This document shows, one piece after another, positions 17,313 to 25,380 of a DNA stretch of 64,000 nucleotides (its first letter is position 1; each line of letters opens with the position of its first letter). The stretch is taken from the NCBI RefSeq assembly GCF_013449375.1, contig NZ_JACDRR010000007.1, positions 341,801-405,800 of the forward strand, given 5' to 3'. Position numbers and translations under genes: made by a program. The notes under the pieces are model-generated. The model did not search any database. It saw only the letters and a program-made list of their open reading frames with translations, and had not been told where the DNA came from. This stretch comes from Pectobacterium sp. CFBP8739. GTDB taxonomy: Bacteria > Pseudomonadota > Gammaproteobacteria > Enterobacterales > Enterobacteriaceae.

Positions 17313-19367
17313 TCAGCGTTCATACTCCCATTTCGGAATCACGCAGCCTTTAGGGCCGGGAGCGGTCTGTTTTCCGTTCTCATCGAAACGGGTTTCACAG
17401 CCAGTGGTCAGTCTGCCGTCTTTCCAGATTCCGCTGCTTTTGAGTTTGCCATCGGGGTAATAACAGGCGCTTTCACCCTGGCGTAACGCACCCTGATAAT
17501 CTTTGTACTCTTTGCCATCGACCACCAACGGTTTAAAACCCTGCGCGCGACTAATGCATTGCATCTGGCCGTTAGGGTAATAGCTGATTTGGGTGTAGCT
17601 GTCATCGGTGCCGATACGTGTTTCATCCTGACGCTGACCGTTCGCATACCAGGTATTATTGGTTTGCTGGCGATTGAACAGATAATCTGCCTCGGTGAGC
17701 GGCGTGCCGTCAGGATTGAAGGTTTGCTGTTTACCGCAGTAGCCGCGACCGCTCATCGACAGAGGGCAGTAATTGCGCTCGGTAATTTTGACGCCAGTGG
17801 CGGTAAATTCTTGCATCAGTCCGACTTCATAACCGTGGTCATAGGTCGATACGGACTTCGGTTTTCCGTCAGGGAAATTATAGATATACAGGCCGTCGAG
17901 TTCGCCATTGCGGTAGCCGCGATCGGCGCGCAGAGTGGTGCCATCGTCATAATATTCGATTTCACGGCCCTCCAGTTTGCCCATGACATAGTCAGCCTGA
18001 TAAACCATTTTTCCGGCAGCGTTGAACTTCTGGTACAAACCGTGAGGAAGATTATCTTTATAATGAATGATTTGTGTCAGACGGCCTTTCTCATCACTCC
18101 AGCGCAGTTCTCCCTGCTTTATGCCCGCAATCAGTTCGACCTGCTGGATCTCGCCGTCAGCCGTCTTGAGTTTCCATATACCGTTAGCCACGCCTTTCAC
18201 AAACGGGCCCTCGCCGTTTTCGGTGATCCACATGCCTTCAGGCTGGTCATCAACATAATCGCCTTTCGAGCGCAGCACGCCCGCCAGACGGCGTTCGCTG
18301 GGGCCATGACGCTGGCCATTGAGGTAAGTATCGAAGCCACTTAGTTCTGGTGTATTGCCATCCATGCCGTCGGCGATCTCCCAGCGGCCTTCACGTTCAT
18401 CGTTTTTCATCAATCCCGTTGCCGTTTCTTGCCCATCGCTGATGGTCCACTGGCCCTGCTGTTGTCCCGCGACATAGCTACCTGAACTGGCGAAGTTCTC
18501 GCTGACTGTGGTCCATTTTCCGTCAGGAACGCCATGTAGGAAAAAACCTTTTACTAAGCCATATTGCGGCGAGTAATAGACATAAGGCCCATTCTCGCTG
18601 CCGCTGAATTTAGCCGGGTCAGCTTGCCAACTGATGGCTGTCGCGCGAAATCCGGGTGTTGCGCTGTCTTCCACACGACGGAAGGTTACGGTAAGAAATA
18701 AACCGTCTTTTTCCGCGAAGGTTTTTTTATAGGCGTAGACGTTGTCTGCTGGCTGCTTCGCAGCATGAGAAGGTGTGCCATCGTCAAGATACCAGCCGAC
18801 AACATCGCCCTGAGTAAAGTCGATGCTATCGAAATCGTGATTATCGAACTTAGGGTACTGCGCGCTGTAGTCATAAGGTGGAAGCTTGGCGAGGGCGCGT
18901 TTTATCGACGTTGCATTGAGATCCTTATTTTCGCGAACCAGCTTGTCCAGAACCGGCTGTAAACTCAGTACCGGAATATAGCTGCCGTCGTCGATGTAAC
19001 GCCAACCGCGCAGGGCGAACTTGCCGTGGCTTTTACTCAACACCAGCGTGATTTGACCCGCCTGGTCCACGTCGGCATAAAACACGGATTCGATGGTGGA
19101 ATCGGGGAAGGTACCGAGCAGGTGGGGAAGGTGATCGACACTGTGATCCTCTTCGCTACAGAAGCAGTAATAGCCTTTGACCACCTGGTTTTCCTGAATG
19201 AAAACCAGAAGGGCGCTGCTGTCGCGTGCGCCTGAAATGATCGGATGCGCCAGCGTTTTACCCGCGTAAAAAGGGGGTGGGGTGTCGTCTGGGGCAGCGA
19301 TAGCCGTGCTGACCCCTATGACTATATTCAGTAGTAGGATGCCAAACAGTAACTTTACGGCTTTCAT
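17313..19367 (-). CDS. Exported MORN-repeat (YwqK-like) protein
   Basis: A 684-residue protein with a Sec signal peptide (residues 1-24, ending ATAIA-A). From about residue 270 onward it is built of short MORN-type repeats of about 20-24 residues with the theme D-G-K/x-x-G-x-W/Y-x-x-Y/F-x-x-G (for example NAAGKMVYQADYVMGKLEGREIEYYDDG). Tandem YwqK/MORN variants form elongated beta-solenoid-like sheets and occur in exported or effector-associated proteins. The N-terminal 250 residues have no repeat. A Cys-rich ending (NYCPLSMSGRGYCGKQ and further C residues) suggests disulfides in the periplasm. No gene partner; function unknown. Confidence 0.75.
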   Translation of the reverse strand: MKAVKLLFGILLLNIVIGVSTAIAAPDDTPPPFYAGKTLAHPIISGARDSSALLVFIQENQVVKGYYCFCSEEDHSVDHLPHLLGTFPDSTIESVFYADVDQAGQITLVLSKSHGKFALRGWRYIDDGSYIPVLSLQPVLDKLVRENKDLNATSIKRALAKLPPYDYSAQYPKFDNHDFDSIDFTQGDVVGWYLDDGTPSHAAKQPADNVYAYKKTFAEKDGLFLTVTFRRVEDSATPGFRATAISWQADPAKFSGSENGPYVYYSPQYGLVKGFFLHGVPDGKWTTVSENFASSGSYVAGQQQGQWTISDGQETATGLMKNDEREGRWEIADGMDGNTPELSGFDTYLNGQRHGPSERRLAGVLRSKGDYVDDQPEGMWITENGEGPFVKGVANGIWKLKTADGEIQQVELIAGIKQGELRWSDEKGRLTQIIHYKDNLPHGLYQKFNAAGKMVYQADYVMGKLEGREIEYYDDGTTLRADRGYRNGELDGLYIYNFPDGKPKSVSTYDHGYEVGLMQEFTATGVKITERNYCPLSMSGRGYCGKQQTFNPDGTPLTEADYLFNRQQTNNTWYANGQRQDETRIGTDDSYTQISYYPNGQMQCISRAQGFKPLVVDGKEYKDYQGALRQGESACYYPDGKLKSSGIWKDGRLTTGCETRFDENGKQTAPGPKGCVIPKWEYER

Positions 19368-19470
19368 TCCCTGACCTGCTCTTTTGAAAAAGTGGCGCTT
19401 AGGCTACATGAAATGTTTCTGACGGTTAATATTTCGTTGAATCAATTCGTTGTTGAACGTAGCGCCTCAA

Positions 19471-20388
19471 TCACTGCCCGTACAAATACGCCTCATACCA
19501 GCGGCTGAGCTGTTCGGTAACCGGGCGGTGTTCGGGGTTAAACGGGCGACCATCCAGCGCTTTTACCGGGGTGATGCCCGCCAGCGTGCCGGTGACGAAG
19601 GCTTCGTCGGCAGTGAGTGCTTCTGCCAGCGTAAAATCCTGAGCCTTGACCTTCAGCCCGTTGGCCTCTGCAAGGTTGATAATGGTCTGGCGGGTGATGC
19701 CGTTGAAGCAGTAGCGGCCCGACGACGTCCACAGTTCACCGCGGCGGACGATAAAAAAGTTGGTGGAGTTACAGCTGGCGACAAAACCGTGTGGATCCAA
19801 CATCAGTGCCTCATCGGCACCGGCCTGCAACGCCTGTAGCAGCGCCTGAATAAGATTGAGCCGACTGTGTGAGTTCAGCCGCAGATCGAAGACGTCTGGC
19901 GTACTGGTGCGGTAGGTGGAGGTAAACAGCGTCAGCCCGCGTTTTTTCGCCGCCGTATCGACGACCTTATACTCTGCCACGCACACGACCGTTGCGCCGC
20001 CGATAATAAAGCGGGGATCCTGATTCGGCGTATGCTTTTTCCCTCGGGTAATCATCAGGCGAATATGCGCGCCATCGGTCATGCCGTTGATGGCGAGCGT
20101 GTTATGGAGAATAGCGGTTAGCGCTTCCTGGCTATGGCCGATATCCAGTTGGATCGCGGCGGCACCGTCGAACAGGCGATCCAGATGGGCATCCAGCGCA
20201 ATCAGGCGACCGTTAACCAGACGCAAGCCTTCCCATACGCCGTCGCCGCACACGTAGCCGGAATCAAAGATCGACACCACCGCTTTATCGCGATGAACAA
20301 ATTCCCCATTCACATACACCTGTACGTCGTTATTACGTGGATCCTGCAAATAGGCCTGACTGCTCTGGCTGGATAAGGTGGGTTGCAT
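19471..20388 (-). CDS. Fold-type-IV aminotransferase homologue lacking the PLP lysine
   Basis: A 305-residue protein of the branched-chain/D-amino-acid aminotransferase fold: N-terminal FVHRDKAVVSIFDSGYVCGDGVWEGLR and C-terminal TRQTIINLAEANGLKV...DEAFVTGTLAGITPV. The PLP-binding lysine of the family should fall in the segment before LNLIQALLQAL; here residue 172 is Asn (codon AAC at 19873-19875; LRLNSHSRLN). The Glu that normally contacts the PLP ring nitrogen is Ser205 (FVASCNSTN). The start at 20388 is chosen for its AGGAA site; the frame is open to 20439. It is the last gene of an operon with an ABC amino-acid importer. Conventional transaminase activity seems unlikely; the true reaction is unknown. 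Confidence 0.82.
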   Translation of the reverse strand: MQPTLSSQSSQAYLQDPRNNDVQVYVNGEFVHRDKAVVSIFDSGYVCGDGVWEGLRLVNGRLIALDAHLDRLFDGAAAIQLDIGHSQEALTAILHNTLAINGMTDGAHIRLMITRGKKHTPNQDPRFIIGGATVVCVAEYKVVDTAAKKRGLTLFTSTYRTSTPDVFDLRLNSHSRLNLIQALLQALQAGADEALMLDPHGFVASCNSTNFFIVRRGELWTSSGRYCFNGITRQTIINLAEANGLKVKAQDFTLAEALTADEAFVTGTLAGITPVKALDGRPFNPEHRPVTEQLSRWYEAYLYGQ

Positions 20389-20410
20389 CGTGCGGTTCCT
20401 GAATGATGAG

Positions 20411-21259
20411 TTAAAACGCTCGCTCGGCAAAACGAGCAAGGAAGGCTTGGGTACGGGGTTGCTGCGGATTTTTGAGCACCTGCTCGGCGCTGCCCATTTC
20501 GTGGATCACGCCATTTTCGATAAAGATAACGCGGTCGGCGAAGTGATAGGCGAATCCCAGTTCATGGGTGACCAGCAGCAGGGTACGGCCTTCCTCCGCG
20601 AGCGCGTGGATGGTGTGTAGCACTTCACCCACCAGTTCTGGATCCAGTGACGATGTCGGTTCATCGAACAGCATGATCTCTGGTGACATCGCCAGCGCAC
20701 GGGCAATTGCCACCCGCTGCTGCTGACCGCCGGACAGGCTGCCGGGGCGCGCGTCTTGTTTGTTGCCCAGCCCGACCTTTTCCAACTGTGCTTTGGCGAT
20801 GATATCCGCGTCATGCCGTGGCATTTTCTTCACCGACAGCAGCGCTTCACGCACATTCTCCAGCACGGTCATATGGGGAAACAGGTTGAATTGCTGAAAC
20901 ACCATGCCTACGCGTTCCCGCACGGCGCACAGCTGCTTTTCCGGGTAGTCGCGCTGGCCTTGCGCATTGGTTTTTCCCAACACCACACCATCCAGTTCGA
21001 TGGTGCCGGCGCTGGGGATCTCCATAAAATTCAGGCAGCGCAGCAGGGTGCTTTTTCCCGATCCGCTGCCGCCGATGATGGCAATTTTTTCGCCGCGGCG
21101 TACATCGAGATCGATCCCTTTCAATACCTCAACGGCACCGAAGCGTTTCTGGAGTCCGCGAATGCGCAGGACGATATCGTCATTCAGAGCTTCATTTCCA
21201 CTCAACGTACCGTTTTCATTCAAAGTACGATTGTTATTCAAACTAATAGCTTCACGCAT
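20411..21259 (-). CDS. Polar amino-acid ABC transporter ATP-binding protein (GlnQ/HisP-like)
   Basis: A 282-residue ATPase of the polar-amino-acid importer type: Walker A GGSGSGKST (63-71), Q-loop in VFQQFNLFPHM, signature LSGGQ (175-179), Walker B IMLFDE (195-200) and the switch His in VTHEL. The first 27 residues are an unusual Asn/Leu-rich extension not found in usual GlnQ proteins, made of imperfect repeats of the form x-L-N-x-N/E. It lies between the aminotransferase homologue (22 bases downstream) and the two permease genes, and works with them and the binding protein at 24230. Confidence 0.93.
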   Translation of the reverse strand: MREAISLNNNRTLNENGTLSGNEALNDDIVLRIRGLQKRFGAVEVLKGIDLDVRRGEKIAIIGGSGSGKSTLLRCLNFMEIPSAGTIELDGVVLGKTNAQGQRDYPEKQLCAVRERVGMVFQQFNLFPHMTVLENVREALLSVKKMPRHDADIIAKAQLEKVGLGNKQDARPGSLSGGQQQRVAIARALAMSPEIMLFDEPTSSLDPELVGEVLHTIHALAEEGRTLLLVTHELGFAYHFADRVIFIENGVIHEMGSAEQVLKNPQQPRTQAFLARFAERAF

Positions 21260-21282
21260 AGCAATCCTGTGGTGCTGTCAGA

Positions 21283-21948
21283 CTAGGGGGTTGAACGGAA
21301 ACGACGTTCAAGTCGTGCGGCAAGGTAGCTCCCCGGCCAGATCAAAATGAAATAGAGCAGGGCGACCACCGTCAGGATTTCCAGCGGACGATAATGGGTA
21401 CTGCTCAGCAGCCGTCCCTGATACATCAGCTCGTTGACGGCCAGTATCGAGGCCAGCGAGGTTACCTTGGCCAGTTCGATCATCCGGTTGGTGAGGGCGG
21501 GCAGCATGTTGCGTAATACCTGCGGCAGAACCACGCGCCGCAGGATCACCGTCTGCCGCATGCCCAGCGCTTTTGCGCCTTCCCACTGTCCGAGGTCGAT
21601 GGATTGCAGGCCAGCGCGGAAAATTTCCGTACAGTACGCGGCGCTATACAGCGTCAAAGCCAGCGCGGCGGCGGCAAAGGTACTGAACTGCACACCGACC
21701 AGAACCGGGAAAGCGTAATAAAACCAGATCAGTTGGATCAGGACAGGCGTATTACGGAAGATTTCGACAAAGACTCTGGCGGGCAGCGACAGCCAGCGTT
21801 TGCCAAATACGCGAAACAGACCGAGAACCAGCCCCAGCGCGTTGCCCAGCACACCGGCCAGCAGCCAGAGTTCGAGCGTGACGCCAAGGCCTTTCAGCAG
21901 CACGGGAAGGTTGTGCCAGACCAGCGAGAAATCCCATTGATAGTGCAT
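21283..21948 (-). CDS. Amino-acid ABC transporter permease, subunit 1
   Basis: A 221-residue inner-membrane permease of the HisM/GlnP family with about five membrane helices. It contains the EAA loop (GAKALGMRQTVILRRVVLPQVLRNMLPALTN) that couples to the ATPase, and the family segment YSAAYCTEIFRAGLQSID. It starts 8 bases after the other permease gene, and their similar N-termini (HYQWDFS, SYQWDFS) mark them as a duplicated pair. Confidence 0.93.
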   Translation of the reverse strand: MHYQWDFSLVWHNLPVLLKGLGVTLELWLLAGVLGNALGLVLGLFRVFGKRWLSLPARVFVEIFRNTPVLIQLIWFYYAFPVLVGVQFSTFAAAALALTLYSAAYCTEIFRAGLQSIDLGQWEGAKALGMRQTVILRRVVLPQVLRNMLPALTNRMIELAKVTSLASILAVNELMYQGRLLSSTHYRPLEILTVVALLYFILIWPGSYLAARLERRFRSTP

Positions 21949-21956
21949 GATGTTCC

Positions 21957-22634
21957 TTACGCGAGCCGGCGATCTGCCAGCGACAGCCGTTTCTCAATAT
22001 GTTGACTGAACAGGCTAATCAGCAGCAGCAGGGTGAAATACATCACCGCCACCAGACTGTAGACTTCCAGCGGTCGGTAGGTCTGGCTGTTGATCTGCAT
22101 CGCCTGATAAAGCAGCTCGCTGTAGGCCAGTGATGACGCCAGCGACGTGGATTTGATGAGTTCAAACGAGCGCTCAATAAACGGCGGGATCATCCGGCGT
22201 AACGCCTGAGGAAGAATGACCCGACGCAGTGCCGTTGATTTCGACATGCCCAGCGCTTTTGCACCTTCCCATTGCCCCGCGTGAATCGAGGAAATCGCAC
22301 CACGATAAACTTCGGCGTAAAAGGCACCGGACTGTGCGGACAGCGCGATCACGGCGGCGGTGAAAGGCGAAAACGTTAACGGCGTAATGACGGGCAGGGC
22401 GTAGTAAATCCAGAAAAAATGCACCAACGCGGGTGTATTACGATAAAAGCCAATCAACATCGCGGCGGGCAGGCGCAAGAGCCGCCGGGGCGACATTTTC
22501 ATGGCGGCGAGCACCATGCCAGCCACCATCCCGATCAGGATGCTGGTGGCACAGATCTTTATCGTTCCCCATAGCCCCTCCAGCAGCAGCTGGTGATAGG
22601 GCCAGATGGCGGAAAAATCCCACTGATACGACAT
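21957..22634 (-). CDS. Amino-acid ABC transporter permease, subunit 2
   Basis: A 225-residue permease with the EAA loop (GAKALGMSKSTALRRVILPQALRRMIPPFIE) and the AQSGAFYAEVYRGAI segment of polar amino-acid importers. Together with the permease at 21283 it forms a heterodimer or duplicated pair. It is the first gene of the minus-strand operon, whose promoter must lie in 22635-22778, opposite the MmgE/PrpD gene. Confidence 0.93.
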   Translation of the reverse strand: MSYQWDFSAIWPYHQLLLEGLWGTIKICATSILIGMVAGMVLAAMKMSPRRLLRLPAAMLIGFYRNTPALVHFFWIYYALPVITPLTFSPFTAAVIALSAQSGAFYAEVYRGAISSIHAGQWEGAKALGMSKSTALRRVILPQALRRMIPPFIERSFELIKSTSLASSLAYSELLYQAMQINSQTYRPLEVYSLVAVMYFTLLLLISLFSQHIEKRLSLADRRLA

Positions 22635-22778
22635 AAAATAGCGCCCCTGGAAAATGCATAATTAGGAAATACGTTTCTTATTTTGTTAGAACCGATGCAT
22701 CTTAGCAGGTCGAAAAAATGATAAATAAATAATAAAACGTGGTGCTAATATTCCTTTTATTTATAAAAGAATGGCGGA

Positions 22779-24194
22779 ATGCCGATGCCTCACGCTGCTG
22801 AACTCCCTCTGACGTTACGCCTCGCGACCTTTGCCCACCGATTGACGATTCAGGACATTCCCGCTGCGTTAAGACGAAAAATCGTGCTGCATTTTATCGA
22901 CAGTCTGGGTTGCGGCATTGCCGGTGCGAGTAGCCAGGTGGTGCGGGACTGCGCGCGTGTCACCCGCCTGCACTACGCGGCAGGCAACAACTTAGTATTG
23001 GATGGCGGCGCACCGCTGGCGGCCATTGGCGCGGCGTTTTTGAATGCGGCGGCGATTAATGCGCTGGATTACGATGATGGCTATGAGGTTGCCGGACGCG
23101 GTATGGGACACCCCGGTGCCACGCTGGTTGCTGCTGCGCTGGCGGCACTCGGATCGCGCCCGATTGACGGTAAAACGCTGATCTGTACGCTGGCCGCCGC
23201 GTATGAAATTAATGGTCGGATCATTCAGTCTCAGCAGCCGAGTCAGGCACGTTTTCAGCAGGTTTACGGTGTGTGTCAGCACGAATCCGTTGGGGCGGCA
23301 GTGGCCTACGGATTACTCACAGGATGTGATGCCGCAGAATTAGAGAACGCTATCGGTCTGGCGGCGTCGCTGACGCCGTTGCCCAGCTTGCACAAATACA
23401 ACTGGCAGCAGCGTCCGCTGGTGTCTTTCAAGGATTACAACGCCCCCGCGGCGGAGTCGGGCGTCCGTGCGGTTGAGCTACATCGCGGCGGGATTATCGG
23501 CCCAAGAGATGTGCTGTCCGGTGAGCAGGGATTCTGGCGCATGATGGGATCTGACCGCTTTGATGAAGCGGCATTGCTGGATGGATTAGGAGAGACGTGG
23601 GCAATCCAGCACGCCAGCTTCAAAGCGTATCCGGCCTGTCGCTGGATACATACTGCGTTGGAATCCTTCGAACGCGTACAGCACGAGCTGACGCTGTCAC
23701 CGCAGGCTATTGACCTGATTCGGGTCAAAGGAAGCCAGAGGCTGGCCGCTGATTTTATGGATGCACGGCCGCAAAATGCGACGGATGCGCAGTTCAGCCT
23801 GCCGTTTGCGCTGGCGTGTCTGGCCTATCGTATTCCGCGCCATCGCTGGAGTGCGGATGACACCTTAACCAACCCAGAACTTCTGGCGTTGGCTGATAAG
23901 GTTCACGTTGAGGTTTCTCCCGAGCTTGACCAACTGATGGCGCAGGCGCGTCGGCCGGTGTTGCAGGTTGATGTCGTCACGTGGGGAACGGTGGTGAGCG
24001 GTGAGCGTATTGCGTTTCCGCTGGGATGCGCAGAACACCCGCTGGCGGAAAGCCGCATCATGGCGAAATTTGCGGAGAATCTCTCATCCCGATTTGCCCC
24101 AACAACGGTTGCGGAGGCAACGGCGGCGTTATCCGAACTGGAACAATGTCAGGATGTCGCCGCGCTGCTGACCCCGCTAATGCAGATGTCCTGA
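22779..24194 (+). CDS. MmgE/PrpD family protein
   Basis: A 471-residue member of the fold that includes 2-methylcitrate dehydratase, cis-aconitate decarboxylase and iminodisuccinate epimerase. Markers are FIDSLGCGIAG, NALDYDDGYEVAGRGMGHPGATLVAAALA, the active-site region FKAYPACRWIHTALE and a basic segment SFKDYNAPAAESG. It is divergent from the ABC importer operon, and the binding-protein gene follows it in convergent orientation. Co-location suggests it acts on the imported compound, perhaps an amino- or iminodicarboxylate; this is inference. The activity cannot be told from sequence, since the fold supports dehydratase, decarboxylase and epimerase chemistry. Confidence 0.88.
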   Translation: MPMPHAAELPLTLRLATFAHRLTIQDIPAALRRKIVLHFIDSLGCGIAGASSQVVRDCARVTRLHYAAGNNLVLDGGAPLAAIGAAFLNAAAINALDYDDGYEVAGRGMGHPGATLVAAALAALGSRPIDGKTLICTLAAAYEINGRIIQSQQPSQARFQQVYGVCQHESVGAAVAYGLLTGCDAAELENAIGLAASLTPLPSLHKYNWQQRPLVSFKDYNAPAAESGVRAVELHRGGIIGPRDVLSGEQGFWRMMGSDRFDEAALLDGLGETWAIQHASFKAYPACRWIHTALESFERVQHELTLSPQAIDLIRVKGSQRLAADFMDARPQNATDAQFSLPFALACLAYRIPRHRWSADDTLTNPELLALADKVHVEVSPELDQLMAQARRPVLQVDVVTWGTVVSGERIAFPLGCAEHPLAESRIMAKFAENLSSRFAPTTVAEATAALSELEQCQDVAALLTPLMQMS

Positions 24195-24229
24195 CTCCGT
24201 TCAGGACTGTCGCGTTAACCGTTTCTGAG

Positions 24230-25063
24230 TTATTTCCAATCTTCTTTAATGACCGATGGCACTTTGCTGACGTCCACGCCGCGCAGTTTGAGCGCCTGTT
24301 CATAGTAGTGCTGCGTCTTGCCGGATTGATACAGCTTGGCGAACTCCTCATTCAGGAAGTTATGGAAGGTCTGGTCGGCTTCTTTACGGATTGCCCCGCT
24401 GGTGCTGACCTCAATAATCGGCTTCGGCAGAATCAGATTGCCCTTGCCGACTTTAGCCTGTTGCAGCGCCAGCGCCGGGTGGAAATAGGACAGCGCATCG
24501 ACCCGACCCGCATAGAACGCCGCCACGCCTTCATCCATATTCGGGAAACGCACCAGCTGTGCTTTTGGCAGACGTTTGGTCAGAATCAGGTCCGGGCTGG
24601 AGCCCAGCGTGACGCCGATTTTAACATCTTCCCGATTGAGGTCGTCCCAGTTGGTCACCGTAATGCCATCACGAATCAACACGCCTTGCGCATACCAAAA
24701 GAAAGGCTGCTCAGGAAAATCGACCGCTTTTTTCCGCTCTTCCGTTGGGTCGAGCACTAGCATGGTATCGATCTGACCGGTTTGTAAGGCGGCGATGGCG
24801 TTGCCCCATGTGGTTTCCACCGTCACCAGTTTTACCCCGAGGTCTTTTGCCAGCTCTTTACCGATGTTATAGCCGATGCCGTCCCATTCTCCGGTCGAAG
24901 GATTTTTAAAATACCAGGGCTCGCCCTGTGCCACGCCGATGCGTAACTCACCGGTCTGTTTGATATGTTGCCACGTCGAGGTTTGTGTTTCGGCGGCCTG
25001 ACTGAAAAAGGAGGCGCTAATCAGCGTTATCGCCATGAATACCTGGTGAAGTGAACGTTTCAT
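24230..25063 (-). CDS. Periplasmic amino-acid binding protein of the ABC importer
   Basis: A 277-residue extracytoplasmic solute-binding protein family 3 member with a signal peptide (residues 1-23, ending SQA-A). It starts with the domain GELRIGVAQGEPWYFKNPSTGEWDGIGYNIGKELAKDLGVKL and continues with the T-W-G-N-A-I-A-A-L-Q-T-G-Q segment of this fold. It is separated from the permease/ATPase genes by the MmgE/PrpD gene and reads on the same strand as them. A binding-protein gene detached from its transporter genes is unusual but not rare. The ligand is unknown. Confidence 0.9.
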   Translation of the reverse strand: MKRSLHQVFMAITLISASFFSQAAETQTSTWQHIKQTGELRIGVAQGEPWYFKNPSTGEWDGIGYNIGKELAKDLGVKLVTVETTWGNAIAALQTGQIDTMLVLDPTEERKKAVDFPEQPFFWYAQGVLIRDGITVTNWDDLNREDVKIGVTLGSSPDLILTKRLPKAQLVRFPNMDEGVAAFYAGRVDALSYFHPALALQQAKVGKGNLILPKPIIEVSTSGAIRKEADQTFHNFLNEEFAKLYQSGKTQHYYEQALKLRGVDVSKVPSVIKEDWK

Positions 25064-25380
25064 TATAGTTACCTTGATGATTGAGTTTTAATCGAGGCGA
25101 TATATTTCGCTCATGCAGAGTAGCGAAATACTTATAGCGAAATTAGTTCTTTTCGCCTTATCTCATTCCAGATAAATATAACGATTCATTGAGAGAAAAA
25201 TCACGTTGGCGGACGGTCTTCCTCGCGGTAAGGCGCGGCGTCTGGGGTTGTTCCGTTTACCGCGTCAGGTAGCCGATGAGTATTGCCGCTATTTACCGTG
25301 TTTTCCTCTGGCGGCAGGGTATAGCAATAATTTCGCTATGCTTTTTAACTATTGGCAATTACTGATAATGCACCGTTCTT
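25064..25380. other. Spacer upstream of the binding-protein gene
   Basis: No gene recognised. The region just upstream of 25063 is A+T-rich and probably contains the promoter of the binding-protein gene. A 67-codon frame at 25206 has no ribosome site or family features. Confidence 0.5.

Noticed and set aside
17559..18344. A 261-codon open frame antisense to the MORN-repeat gene
   Set aside because: Shadow of the repeated coding sequence on the other strand; no motifs of its own.
24188..24207. Short hairpin (gtcctga/tcaggac) between the MmgE/PrpD and binding-protein genes as a terminator
   Set aside because: A 7-bp stem without a T-run on the plus strand; too weak to call.
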